Source: JAJZMA01 sp021850405
GTDB lineage: Bacteria; Chloroflexota; Dormibacteria; Aeolococcales; Aeolococcaceae
Reading direction: 5' to 3'
Assembly (NCBI GenBank): GCA_027365835.1
Contig: DAHXLU010000088.1
Coordinates: forward strand, 1 to 31,440
Length of the DNA stretch: 31,440 nucleotides
Shown here piece after piece: positions 1 through 8,071 of the stretch (positions are counted from its first letter, which is position 1; every line of letters begins with the position of its first letter). The notes beneath the pieces are model-generated. The model did no database searches, had not been told where the DNA came from, and saw only the letters and a program-made list of their open reading frames with translations. The translations under genes and the position numbers were made by a program.

Positions 1-1
1 C

Positions 2-133
2 CGCACCTTCCTCCGGCACATACGCGTCACCTCTATTGACGAACTCAAACAACGCATTCTCCAGGGCATTGGAGAGTTCAATGACGCGCCGGTGGTATTC
101 CGGTGGAACAAGTTCGATATTGGGTCACGCTAA
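2..133 (+). CDS. C-terminal end of an IS630-family transposase (5' part outside window)
   Basis: Reading from base 2 gives 43 residues ending at a TAA at 131-133. They begin RTFLRHIRVTSIDELKQRI and finish with FNDAPVVFRWNKFD. This is the typical C-terminal tail of IS630/Tc1-type DDE transposases, in which a helical segment is followed by a short N-x-x-P-x-x-F-x-W motif. The catalytic DDE residues would lie upstream, outside the window, so it cannot be told whether the element is intact. The next gene starts just beyond the stop codon, so this tail probably marks the right side of an insertion. I recognise the family from the motif only. Confidence 0.7.
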   Translation, partial: RTFLRHIRVTSIDELKQRILQGIGEFNDAPVVFRWNKFDIGSR

Positions 134-167
134 TATGTACCTATATTACCGCCATGGGCTACTAGCC

Positions 168-656
168 ATGGAGGCAACCCTGAGCGAGACATTCCAGCCT
201 CGTCTGGAAGCAGCCATTGCAAGGCTGCAGGAGCTCTGTATGCTTCAGCCAGAACCAGGAGCGCGCACCGCGCCAGAACGGGACGGCTCCGAACAATGGG
301 AGTGGGGCCAGGTCTGGGCCCACCTGGCAGAGTTTCCCGGATACTGGAACCAGGAGCTTCAAAAGGCTCTGGATGGAGCCAGACAGTTTGGAAGGACCAA
401 GGCTGACCCTGACCGTATAGCTGCCCTTGCTGCATACCAGACCACAGATGTCGCTACTCTTTGCAGCACTTGCAAGAGTGGCCTTGCGGAAACAATCAGG
501 ATTCTTGCGACGTGTACCGCTGACCACTCAAGGCTGGTTTCACGTCACCCAACACTTGGACCAATGACAATGGATCATCTCGTGGAAGAGTTTCTGGCCG
601 GTCATGTCGAAGAACATATAGCGCAGCTCGAGGGTCTGCTGTCTCCCCAGAAGTGA
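168..656 (+). CDS. DinB-like four-helix metalloprotein family protein
   Basis: This 162-residue protein resembles the DinB/DUF664 superfamily of small four-helix bundles with a histidine-coordinated metal. Visible support is a mid-protein W-x-H-L segment (VWAHLAEF) and a C-terminal helix with paired histidines (GHVEEHIAQLEGLL), the usual place of the last ligands. The frame stays open upstream to base 36, but that part overlaps the transposase tail read in another frame. The real start is therefore the ATG at 168 or the one at 135. The start at 168 gives a normal family length. No clear ribosome binding site precedes either. DinB-like proteins include thiol-dependent transferases and many members of unknown function, so the reaction is not predicted. 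The call rests on a modest match. Confidence 0.55.
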   Translation: MEATLSETFQPRLEAAIARLQELCMLQPEPGARTAPERDGSEQWEWGQVWAHLAEFPGYWNQELQKALDGARQFGRTKADPDRIAALAAYQTTDVATLCSTCKSGLAETIRILATCTADHSRLVSRHPTLGPMTMDHLVEEFLAGHVEEHIAQLEGLLSPQK

Positions 657-736
657 CACGTGGCGCAGGCTCTTTTAGCTGATTTCGGGGCTCTGGAGGA
701 GCGACCATGCCTGCCTGCCCCCTGGTGCACTACTCC

Positions 737-1579
737 CTATCTGGGTGGTGATGGCGCATGGCGGGAGCGCAAGCGGGCCCCAACCCCAAAGAAAAGAAAC
801 AGCACGGATGCAACATAGAGAACATAAACGATCACCTGGAGCTGCGAGGGGGCAGATGCATATCCAAAAAAAGTATGGAGAATGTCTCCCAGGGCGCCCT
901 GTTCCGAGAGTACCGATCCTGTGTTCCAGACACTCCTGGTAAGAACCGGCAGCCACCCAATCTGCTGCAGATTCTCAACCGCATCCACAAGGAGTCCCGC
1001 AGCAAACACCATGAGCAGAGTGCCAAGAACCTGAAAAAAGACCCCAATGTTGATCCTGTGCCCAAGCCTGTAGACAAAGTAGGAAATGACAAGCGCTCCC
1101 AGCAGCCCGAGCGAGCCTCCGGCCAGAACCGCCACGGCACTTGCCGAAAAGGCAATCGCAAGGGTAAACACTACTGTCTCCAGCCCTTCACGGCCCACAG
1201 CCTGGAACGCCAGCAGACCCAGCCCAAATCTGGCCCTCCGGTCCACTGCAACTGCAGCGTCTACCCGCTGCTTTAAGTCCCGTGCCATGGTGCGGGCGTG
1301 GGAATGCATCCAGAGGGTCATGTACGTGAGCACGGCGGTTGCCAGCAGGTAGGTGGCCGTCTCGAACAGGGTCTGGCCACGGGTACCGCTATAGGTGTGC
1401 ACCGTCAGGTAAACTACCACCCCCACACTCCCGGCAAGCACGAGTGCCAGGGCAACGCCGGTAAAGATGTCCCTGAACAGATCCCGTCTTCCAATTCTGC
1501 TCAGGTAAGCAAGCAGGATAGCCACGATCATGCTGCCCTCTACGCCCTCGCGCAGGAATATAAGTGCCGCCGCCGCCAT
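737..1579 (-). CDS. FTR1-family iron permease
   Basis: A 280-residue polytopic membrane protein with the two hallmark R-E-G-x-E motifs of the FTR1/EfeU iron permease family: REGVE at residues 10-14 and REGLE at 130-134. Each sits at the start of a hydrophobic helix, and the glutamates are the proposed iron ligands along the pathway. About seven membrane helices are apparent and the length is normal for the family. The ATG at 1579 is preceded by AGGAGA at a good distance. No EfeO or EfeB partner and no multicopper oxidase lies next to it, so it either acts alone or its partners are elsewhere. It converges with the DinB-like gene. Import of iron across the cytoplasmic membrane is the expected role, known for the family. 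Confidence 0.88.
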   Translation of the reverse strand: MAAAALIFLREGVEGSMIVAILLAYLSRIGRRDLFRDIFTGVALALVLAGSVGVVVYLTVHTYSGTRGQTLFETATYLLATAVLTYMTLWMHSHARTMARDLKQRVDAAVAVDRRARFGLGLLAFQAVGREGLETVVFTLAIAFSASAVAVLAGGSLGLLGALVISYFVYRLGHRINIGVFFQVLGTLLMVFAAGLLVDAVENLQQIGWLPVLTRSVWNTGSVLSEQGALGDILHTFFGYASAPSQLQVIVYVLYVASVLFLFFGVGARLRSRHAPSPPR

Positions 1580-1621
1580 AGGGTCTCCTGTCGCTACTGT
1601 TGCCTGCCCGGCTCTGTCATA

Positions 1622-1651
1622 ACCATAGTGATGTCACCGGAGAGTCGTCAA
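1622..1651 (-). promoter_or_regulatory. Candidate promoter of the FTR1 gene
   Basis: On the minus strand TTGACG (1651-1646) and TATGGT (1627-1622) are separated by 18 bases, upstream of the ATG at 1579. The -35 is good and the -10 is mediocre. No clear Fur- or DtxR-type box was found. Confidence 0.3.
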
Positions 1652-1768
1652 ATGCTGACCTATCTGATCGGAATTATATACAACCAGCAGTGACACACCA
1701 CCCGGCGCACGACCAGGGTCATCGCAAGCTGTACATGTGTCCTTGACCTGAGCCCCCCTGACGTGTGT

Positions 1769-1796
1769 TTTGCATTTTTTCAATCTCATGTAGAAT
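1769..1796 (+). promoter_or_regulatory. Candidate promoter of the lipoprotein gene
   Basis: TAGAAT at 1791-1796 is a five-of-six match to the -10 consensus. It has TTTGCA at 1769-1774 16 bases upstream and lies 40 bases before the start codon at 1836. Confidence 0.35.
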
Positions 1797-1835
1797 CTGC
1801 ACCAGGAGGCTGTGCTAGCCACCCTAAGGAGACAC

Positions 1836-2696
1836 ATGCGCCCAGTACAGAGAGCGTCGGGGAGGCTTGCCAGACAACGGCTGCTCGCCGGTACAGTGTT
1901 CGCAACTGCAGTCCTGATGCTCACATCGTGTGGACCGGGAACAAAAGGTCCACTGGTATCGCCCCATCTGGGCTCCGGCAACCGCCCAGTTACATCGGGT
2001 TCACCCTCCCCTGCGCCATCCAGTAGCCCTTCATGGGAGAGAAGCTACCCGGCTAAGCAGGTGGCGCTTGGCAGTGCCAGCCTGTCACTACGGCAGCTCT
2101 GGCAGGAGACGGGGGTCAGCATAATACCGGGCATTGGCCTCTTTTCCCACCTGCCAGCACCAGCTGCATCCAACTATGACGCCTCGCTCTCCCAGTCCCA
2201 GTTTGCAGCTCTTGTCGCGGCCAACACGAGAACCATCGCACTGGAACAATGGGCCATGGCCAATGACCAGAGCGCATTCCTGCCGCTGCTGGAACCCTTG
2301 TCCCAGGTTCCAGGGATTGTAACCCAGGACATGGAAGCATCCCCGCCCGTTCCGGTAAATGCCCCCAACTGCATCATGTTCCCTACCCAGGTCTCAGCCT
2401 ATGCGATGACCAGTACTGCAAGAGCGTTCCTGCAGGCAAATAATCCATCTGTATCCGCCCAGGACAACATTGTGCTGGAGGAAACCTTCACCGCGCCTTC
2501 CAGCGGAGAGTGTACCTTCACCGTACCTGCCAACGGTGCCAGCACCATCGCTGGCTCCTTCACACGGAGCTATGTCGCCCTTGAAGCCGGCCAGTACCAG
2601 GACTCGCCTCCTGTTGGCCCGATCTTTTTTTCGGACGCAAGCGGCCCCTGCTCCGGGAGTGGCGCTCCAGTGGCAATGTGCCAGAGGCAGGGCTAG
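1836..2696 (+). CDS. Predicted lipoprotein of unknown function
   Basis: A 286-residue protein with an arginine-containing N-terminus and a hydrophobic stretch ending in a lipobox-like LTSC, followed by a Ser/Pro-rich linker (SGSPSPAPSSSPS). It should be lipid-anchored outside the cytoplasmic membrane. The start at 1836 is chosen because AAGGAG at 1826-1831 precedes it. The upstream in-frame GTG at 1812 has its AGGAGG only two bases away and is less likely. The mature part is rich in Ser, Ala and Thr and contains few cysteines. I recognise no domain in it. It converges with another exported protein of unknown function across only about 50 bases. The two may be surface components of the same lineage-specific set, which is inference from position alone. 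Confidence 0.7.
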   Translation: MRPVQRASGRLARQRLLAGTVFATAVLMLTSCGPGTKGPLVSPHLGSGNRPVTSGSPSPAPSSSPSWERSYPAKQVALGSASLSLRQLWQETGVSIIPGIGLFSHLPAPAASNYDASLSQSQFAALVAANTRTIALEQWAMANDQSAFLPLLEPLSQVPGIVTQDMEASPPVPVNAPNCIMFPTQVSAYAMTSTARAFLQANNPSVSAQDNIVLEETFTAPSSGECTFTVPANGASTIAGSFTRSYVALEAGQYQDSPPVGPIFFSDASGPCSGSGAPVAMCQRQG

Positions 2697-2748
2697 GCGC
2701 GCAGCCCTGATGGGCCAATTCGGTTAACCATGCAGGCCATGCTGAGCC

Positions 2749-4419
2749 TCAGGGCAGAAACGGTACACTCTCGATCTGCATCACCTGCTTGGTAACCGGG
2801 CCCCACTTAACCTGCTCCTCGCAGTTGTCGAATACCTTGACCCCGTTCAGGCAGGTGATCCCTGCTGCCGCTGCAGGATAGTAGTAAGTTCCAGTACTCC
2901 CGGGGCTAAACTCCCATACGGTTTTCGCAGTTACAAAGAAATCTTCAGTCGCAGTTATCCTGTAGCTGCTGGTGCCTGGAGTCACAAGGGGATAACGGTA
3001 CCAGGCAGAGCAATCACCGGTTGTCCAGGTGCCGTCAGACTGCAGGGCAGGAAGGCTGCCGGTAGTAAATGGATCTGTTCCGATATCACCGCCTGGGCCG
3101 GTCCCGGGCAGTAGGGCACTTAAAGGTGCTGGAGAGGTAAGCGGAGGGGTGCTGCCAGGTGTTGCACCGGTCTCCCAGTTGATAGTGATCGGCCCTGGGG
3201 AAAAGCTGGTTGTAGTGTAGAACCAGGCTTCGACCTTTCCAAATGGGCCAGCAACAATCCTGGTTACTGTAGGCGAACTTATCGGGGGTCCTGGACTGGG
3301 TAGACTGCTGCCCTGGATCCAGGCACACGTGGGCACCCCCACGTATGCTGGCAAGTTCACACCAGCAGGACAATCTATGTTGGCGGCATCACAAGGTGCG
3401 GTGGCAAGACTCCCCGAGCTGTAGCCCTTGTTTACATTTGGATTGATGGTCAGGGTCAGGCTGACACCACACGGGAGAGTGGAGGCAATCGCCCCTTGGG
3501 ACGCCAGACACGGCAGTGGAGATGGCGGCACCTTATAAAACCCGGTCTTGGGAATAAATATGCATTCCGAGCCAGGCGGGAGATGCAACTGGGGAGGGAA
3601 GCATCTGCTGGTCCCCTGCTGGTCATAGCCCGTACAGTTGTCGTTCATCGGGCTTACCTTTGGAGGATTCGGAATACTGGAAGGAAATGCCTGGGTGCTC
3701 TCAAATGCAGACCAGTCGGCATAGTTTATGAGCCAGCTCTCGAGACTGGACCCAGATGCATCTATCCCAGTCCAGGGATAGTAGTAGATTTCGGCATTGA
3801 GCCGTGCGTAGGCATCCGGCTCGGTAAGGCTGGATGACAGTGCGCCGGTAGTCTCGCTCCTGGCACCGTTAAACGGATCGATAAAGGTGGCAGTCATGGG
3901 ACTGGTCGGTCCCGATGTAATAGAAAACGAAGGATACACGTTTTCTGCAAGCGGCAATGTTCCTCCTGGGCAGCCAGGCGGCTCGGGCGGACACTCTACG
4001 GTAGTTATGTCGCTAAGAGGGGGCGGCTGAACCGGCTCTGCTCCGGGGTTTTTGTGGGTTCCACTCAGGTATTCACTCTCCCATAGCTGCCAGTCGGCAA
4101 GGGCCGTAGCATACCCACTGTCAGCGGCAGACAGGTCTGAATAGAGCGTGTAGGACGAGCCATAGGCGCCAGTTGACGGTGAAGGTGGCGAAGCTGGCGG
4201 TGGATACGCGGAGCTCACGCAGTATCCCCCCACAGACGGCCCATTGATCCCCTGGCTCCCGTACGTCTGCACGACCTGATAAGTGCCTCCTCCACACGGT
4301 GCAGTACATGCAAGTGCCGTAGTGCCTCCAGCACCTAATGGACCAAGCGCAAACAGGCAAGCTGGCAAAAGCAGAAGTGCTAACCTCAGCCCGCGAAAGC
4401 GCTGCCTTCCAGCCTTCAC
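2749..4419 (-). CDS. Large secreted Cys/Pro/Ser-rich protein of unknown function
   Basis: A 556-residue exported protein. Its N-terminus has a basic segment (KAGRQRFRGLR), a hydrophobic core and an ALA cleavage motif just before the mature CTAPCGGG, which is a Sec signal peptide rather than a strict lipobox. The start is the GTG at 4419, directly preceded by AGGAGGAG. The frame is open 23 codons further upstream but without a ribosome binding site. The mature chain is rich in Gly, Pro, Ser, Thr and Tyr. It has many cysteines, often in pairs a few residues apart (as in VECPPEPPGC), suggesting disulfides. Patches such as the one around KVEAWFYTTT look like beta-sandwich strands. No enzyme signature was found. 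It is probably a cell-surface or extracellular structural protein. Confidence 0.65.
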   Translation of the reverse strand: MKAGRQRFRGLRLALLLLPACLFALGPLGAGGTTALACTAPCGGGTYQVVQTYGSQGINGPSVGGYCVSSAYPPPASPPSPSTGAYGSSYTLYSDLSAADSGYATALADWQLWESEYLSGTHKNPGAEPVQPPPLSDITTVECPPEPPGCPGGTLPLAENVYPSFSITSGPTSPMTATFIDPFNGARSETTGALSSSLTEPDAYARLNAEIYYYPWTGIDASGSSLESWLINYADWSAFESTQAFPSSIPNPPKVSPMNDNCTGYDQQGTSRCFPPQLHLPPGSECIFIPKTGFYKVPPSPLPCLASQGAIASTLPCGVSLTLTINPNVNKGYSSGSLATAPCDAANIDCPAGVNLPAYVGVPTCAWIQGSSLPSPGPPISSPTVTRIVAGPFGKVEAWFYTTTSFSPGPITINWETGATPGSTPPLTSPAPLSALLPGTGPGGDIGTDPFTTGSLPALQSDGTWTTGDCSAWYRYPLVTPGTSSYRITATEDFFVTAKTVWEFSPGSTGTYYYPAAAAGITCLNGVKVFDNCEEQVKWGPVTKQVMQIESVPFLP

Positions 4420-4538
4420 ATGTCTCCTCCTGCTGCGGGATGCCACCAAGAATATGAAAAAACGAGCAGATAAGCCCACACCGGGCACACGCCCCTACTC
4501 TCCCCCTATGGCAAAGATAATTTCCTGCCAGCCAATCG

Positions 4539-4565
4539 TAAATACCTGTAACTGGCTTGTGTCAA
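4539..4565 (-). promoter_or_regulatory. Candidate promoter of the large secreted protein gene
   Basis: On the minus strand a perfect TTGACA (4565-4560) is followed after 15 bases by TATTTA (4544-4539), about 120 bases before the GTG start. The spacing is short and the leader long, so this is tentative. Confidence 0.3.
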
Positions 4566-4649
4566 AATCATCACCAGCGACAGCTGCATCCTGCACCCTG
4601 CGGCCATCCATGGTCAGATTATCGGTCCAGGCCTTCCTGTAGACCTGTT

Positions 4650-6173
4650 CTACACAGGGGCAGGAACCCGCCGGCCAGTTGTGTCCTCACCCACGCGCTG
4701 CTCCTCATGATATTCAGCGTCGGAGTTGACTTTCCAGGGATCCATGTCGGTCACCCCAGCTATGCGCCGCGCAGCTATCAGGGCGGTAAGCATGGAATGG
4801 TCCTGGTTGTTGTATTTGTGCATACCGTTCCTGCCCACACAGAAGAGGCCTGGCAGCTCACTCTCCAGCCATGTCCTGATGGTCTCTACATTGTCAGCAT
4901 ACGTTTCGTCGTAAACCGGGTATGCCTTTGGCTGGCGCACCACCGTGCCATCCACCACCTCGTCGGCCGTGCAAAAACCCAGTACAGCCAGCTCCTTACC
5001 CGCCATTGCGATGAGCTCTGCATCACTACTGTTCCAGAGACCGTCTCCTTCGAAGCAGAAATACTCCATGCCGACGCATGTGTACTGCTCATCTGCCACC
5101 ATGTCAGGAGACCAGTTCTTGAAGTTCTGGATCCGGCCTACTTTTACAATCGGGTCATGTATGTAGATCCAGTTATCGGGAAACAGGTCCTGCTTGTGTA
5201 CTATCAGCGCCACTGTAAGGAAATCCCTATACCTGAGTGCCCTGGCGGCCGTCAGCACGGGGGGAGGTGGTGGTGGATCTATCATCCCGATCAGGTCGCG
5301 CAGCGGCATGCTTGAGACTACAAACCGGGCAGGCCACTCTTTTTTACTGCCATCCCGCTGCAAGGTAGCCACTGCCAGGAGCGAGCGCCCACGCCGGGAC
5401 ACGCCGACAACTTTTTGCCCCATCGCCACCGGCATCCCCCGCTGTGCCAGTGAAGCAGCAACCATGTCCCAGCACTGCCCAGGACCAAGCCGCGGGTAGC
5501 GGAAGTGATCTATTAGTGTCTTGGTCACTTCCTTCCTGGACTTTGGTGTTCTGTGCCACGGCAGGGCAGTCACGATGACTGTCCACAGATCGAGCCCCTT
5601 GATTCTCTGGGCAGCCCAGTCAGCAGAGAGCTCCCGGGTACTCATACCCCACACCTTTTCGGTGTACGTCTTGAAAAAGATGGAAAAGAGCCGGTACCCA
5701 AACTGGTTGCTCACCCAGTCTTCAAGATTTTTCGGATTCTTGCGTGGATGGACCTTGGCCCACATGTAGCTGAATCCACATCTCGCGGCCTCAAGCAGGC
5801 CGAGGTTCCTTAGGGCATTGACTGCCTGTATTGGGTAATCAAAGAACTTTCCCTTGTAGAAGATACGGGACAACCGGTCCCTGGTAAGCATCTCGGTGCC
5901 AAGGATCTCGGTCCAGAGCTCTTCAATCTCATCGTTTTTGGAAAAGAACCTGTGCCCACCGATATCGAAGCGATAGCCACGATACTGGGCAGTGCGGGCA
6001 ATGCCACCAACGTAGCTCTCATCCTCCTCAAGCACCTGACACGTAAGGCCCAGCTTTCCCAGTTCATACGCCGCGGTCAAGCCTGCAGGCCCTGCACCAC
6101 AAACGACCACCGGACCAGCAGGGGCGGGTGTGCCAGCAGCGCCTACCGGAGGATGCGGCTCACGTTCTGCCAT
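4650..6173 (-). CDS. FAD-dependent oxidoreductase, UDP-galactopyranose mutase / HemY-like
   Basis: A 507-residue flavoprotein. A Rossmann FAD-binding motif GAGPAG lies near residue 26, followed by an acidic residue at the end of the second strand. Next comes the GG-x-A-R-T ... FDIGGHRFF segment typical of amine-oxidase-fold enzymes related to UDP-galactopyranose mutase and COG1232. The C-terminal FAD motif is visible in LPGLFCVGRNGMHKYNNQDH. Proteins of this type usually act in cell-envelope polysaccharide or lipid synthesis, but the substrate cannot be read here and no glycosyltransferase is adjacent. The frame opens at 6377. The ATG at 6173 is preferred because the Rossmann motif then falls at the usual distance. 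It has no ribosome binding site but has GATAAT shortly upstream, so a leaderless message is possible. The extra upstream residues look non-coding. Confidence 0.75.
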   Translation of the reverse strand: MAEREPHPPVGAAGTPAPAGPVVVCGAGPAGLTAAYELGKLGLTCQVLEEDESYVGGIARTAQYRGYRFDIGGHRFFSKNDEIEELWTEILGTEMLTRDRLSRIFYKGKFFDYPIQAVNALRNLGLLEAARCGFSYMWAKVHPRKNPKNLEDWVSNQFGYRLFSIFFKTYTEKVWGMSTRELSADWAAQRIKGLDLWTVIVTALPWHRTPKSRKEVTKTLIDHFRYPRLGPGQCWDMVAASLAQRGMPVAMGQKVVGVSRRGRSLLAVATLQRDGSKKEWPARFVVSSMPLRDLIGMIDPPPPPPVLTAARALRYRDFLTVALIVHKQDLFPDNWIYIHDPIVKVGRIQNFKNWSPDMVADEQYTCVGMEYFCFEGDGLWNSSDAELIAMAGKELAVLGFCTADEVVDGTVVRQPKAYPVYDETYADNVETIRTWLESELPGLFCVGRNGMHKYNNQDHSMLTALIAARRIAGVTDMDPWKVNSDAEYHEEQRVGEDTTGRRVPAPV

Positions 6174-6470
6174 CGCTGATACATTATCATACCCATGCGA
6201 CACTGGCGCCGTTGAGACCCCCTTCACCGCCATACAGGCGCCCGCAAAGGACAGGAAAGCAACGCTGTCAGGGTACCACGCCATCTCCCCTGTCCCCAGT
6301 CTGTACCCAGTTCCTGCCCTAAGGGGGCCGACAGCGCGCTCTGTCTTCCAGGGGCTTCCCCAGGGGGCTCCAGCCAAACTGCGCCCGCTCCCGGATCGGC
6401 CCTGTCACAAGCACGTAGCGATCAGGTATCGGCCAGCCCGGGCAGAGATGCACCGCACCTAGAATGTCTC
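6174..6470. other. Divergent intergenic region between the FAD oxidoreductase and the kinase-like gene
   Basis: About 300 bases without a convincing gene. At the left end GATAAT lies just before the oxidoreductase ATG on the minus strand. At the right end TAGAAT (6460-6465) lies only five bases before the kinase ATG. There is no ribosome binding site on either side, so both genes could be read from leaderless messages. I see no shared inverted repeat. Confidence 0.4.
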
Positions 6471-7688
6471 ATGGAGCTTGACCTGGATGGACCATCGGGC
6501 CAGCACAAGAGCCTGATCCAGCCTAAAACCCACACTCAGCGCGCTCTGGCTAGTGCCCCCGTCACACGACCACCCAGACGGGAAGCAAATGCCACGCTAC
6601 CGGACCCCTATGCGCGCATAGCGCACACTCCAGCGCGACCCGACACTCCAGGTGACATAGGTAAACGTATGGCCCCTGACGGATGGGCACGGGCTGCTAC
6701 ATTTGTCAAGGCAGGGCGGGCACGACTGGGGGCACTTATTGCACCAAAACCAGAGGTTGAAGTTCGCCCCCTGCTACCCTGGGCCGCTGAGGTTGCCGGA
6801 CCAGCAGCCGGGAAAGCCGTACCAGCTGCTACCCGGCAACAGGACCCAGCCTCATTCCAGTCAGGGGCAAAGGGCGTTGATGAAGCTGCCGGGATCCTGC
6901 GCGAACGGCTTAGCCCCCAGCAGCAAACCCTGTTTCCAGAGCTAACCCTCGAGATGCTGCGACCGACACATGGTGGTTGCAATGAGTCATATTTTGTCCG
7001 GGATCCAGAGGGCAGGGAGGGTGTATTCAAACCCCAAGCCGGAGAGGTGACCGGTATCCGGCCGTCCGTACCCAACCACACGGAGGCTTTCAGGGAGATG
7101 GCAACATCCGCTCTGGATGGCCTGCTTGGTTTTGAGCTTGTACCCCCAACGCGCGGCGTAACCGAGGCCACCAGGGGTCCCGGATCACTAATGAATAAGG
7201 TAGAAGGAAAACGCTCCCGGCCCGTTCACAGATATCCACAGCTGGACCGCGAGCGGATGGCAGTACTGGATTACATTGCGGCAAACACAGACCGCCACGA
7301 TGACAACTGGCTGACTACAGAAGGAGGTAGGCCAGCTGCCATCGATAACGGCCTTGCTTTTCCAACCGGCGACAGCTTCCCCATACGCTCGGAATGGGTA
7401 GTCGAGATGGTAGGAAAACAAATCTCGCAGGAAGTGCTCGCACAGGTCCGCTCGGTAACGCCAGAGCGGCTGAGAGCGACGCTTGAGGCGAACATGATCG
7501 AACCTGTAGCCATTGATGGCGCTCTCGCGCGACTACAAGAGGTGCAGGGGGGACGCATCACACTTGATGCATGGAAGGGTGGTTTCTTTGCCGGCTGGGA
7601 CCTGTCTGGACCGCAGGTTGATGACTATGACTTTGATGCAAAGGGATGGATGCTGCGCCGCGGGCAAGGTAGCAGCAGGAGTTATTAA
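6471..7688 (+). CDS. Type II phosphatidylinositol 4-kinase-like protein kinase/lipid kinase
   Basis: A 405-residue protein. Residues 1 to about 135 are Pro/Ala-rich and probably disordered. Residues 160-380 form a kinase domain that resembles eukaryotic PI4K type II. A glycine-containing N-lobe start (HGGCNESYFVRDPEGREGVFKP) carries the ATP-binding lysine, K187. A VP-x-T strand segment follows, then VLDYIAANTDRHDDNWL with catalytic D274 and N279, and then AAIDNGLAFP with metal-binding D292. All key residues are present, so activity is expected. The substrate could be an inositol lipid, a protein or another small molecule. Bacterial PI3/4-kinase-fold proteins are known to differ in this. The start codon lacks a ribosome binding site, but TAGAAT lies five bases before it. 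Two YrhB-like genes follow 38 bases downstream and probably form one unit with it. Confidence 0.7.
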   Translation: MELDLDGPSGQHKSLIQPKTHTQRALASAPVTRPPRREANATLPDPYARIAHTPARPDTPGDIGKRMAPDGWARAATFVKAGRARLGALIAPKPEVEVRPLLPWAAEVAGPAAGKAVPAATRQQDPASFQSGAKGVDEAAGILRERLSPQQQTLFPELTLEMLRPTHGGCNESYFVRDPEGREGVFKPQAGEVTGIRPSVPNHTEAFREMATSALDGLLGFELVPPTRGVTEATRGPGSLMNKVEGKRSRPVHRYPQLDRERMAVLDYIAANTDRHDDNWLTTEGGRPAAIDNGLAFPTGDSFPIRSEWVVEMVGKQISQEVLAQVRSVTPERLRATLEANMIEPVAIDGALARLQEVQGGRITLDAWKGGFFAGWDLSGPQVDDYDFDAKGWMLRRGQGSSRSY

Positions 7689-7726
7689 GGGTTGAAAGAC
7701 AACACAATTAAGGAGAAACGGGGGTC

Positions 7727-8071
7727 GTGATAACTGAGACCGAAGCAAGAGAGCTTGCACAGCACTATGCTGCAACAGAGGACGGGCAAAGGCTCCTCAA
7801 CCGGGGCCGGGTGATCCAGAAACTGGTACTCCTGTCATTTCCACAAGGATGGATTCTGGGTGTCGAAAATGAGCAGTATCCTGACGATGCGCCCCGGCTT
7901 GGCGATGCAGTACACATCGTGGAAGCAGACCAGGGAATACTGCTCCGCTTTCCTCCGGCCCTTCCGTTGCCCGCAATCCTTGGCAACTATCAAAGCTATC
8001 GGGAGAAAGCAACCAGTCTCGCGCGGGTTACTGATCTGCCGCGCAATCCAGGACAGGAAGGAGCGTCATGA
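7727..8071 (+). CDS. YrhB/Imm35-like small protein, first of a tandem pair
   Basis: A 114-residue soluble protein starting at a GTG, with AAGGAG 11 bases upstream. It begins ITETEARELAQHY, like YrhB/immunity-protein-35-type domains, whose first helix is followed by a small beta sheet. It has a GW-x-x-x-V strand, a hydrophobic H-I-V-E-A-D turn and the block ILLRFPPALP followed by an N-x-x-x-YR helix. That block recurs in the next gene, so the pair arose by duplication. Its stop overlaps the start of that gene by ATGA, implying coupled translation. Imm35-like proteins are often found as immunity proteins in toxin loci. Whether that applies here, with a kinase as partner, is open. Confidence 0.55.
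   Translation: MITETEARELAQHYAATEDGQRLLNRGRVIQKLVLLSFPQGWILGVENEQYPDDAPRLGDAVHIVEADQGILLRFPPALPLPAILGNYQSYREKATSLARVTDLPRNPGQEGAS

Noticed and set aside
758..1276. Plus-strand frame of 172 codons
   Set aside because: It is antisense to the FTR1 gene with no domain and no start signals.
6447..6465. CTAGAA half-site before the kinase gene as a fourth operator copy
   Set aside because: The matching left arm is absent at the required 6-base spacing.
6608..7171. Minus-strand frame of 187 codons
   Set aside because: It is the antisense shadow of the kinase-like gene with Ser/Arg/Pro-rich translation and no domain.
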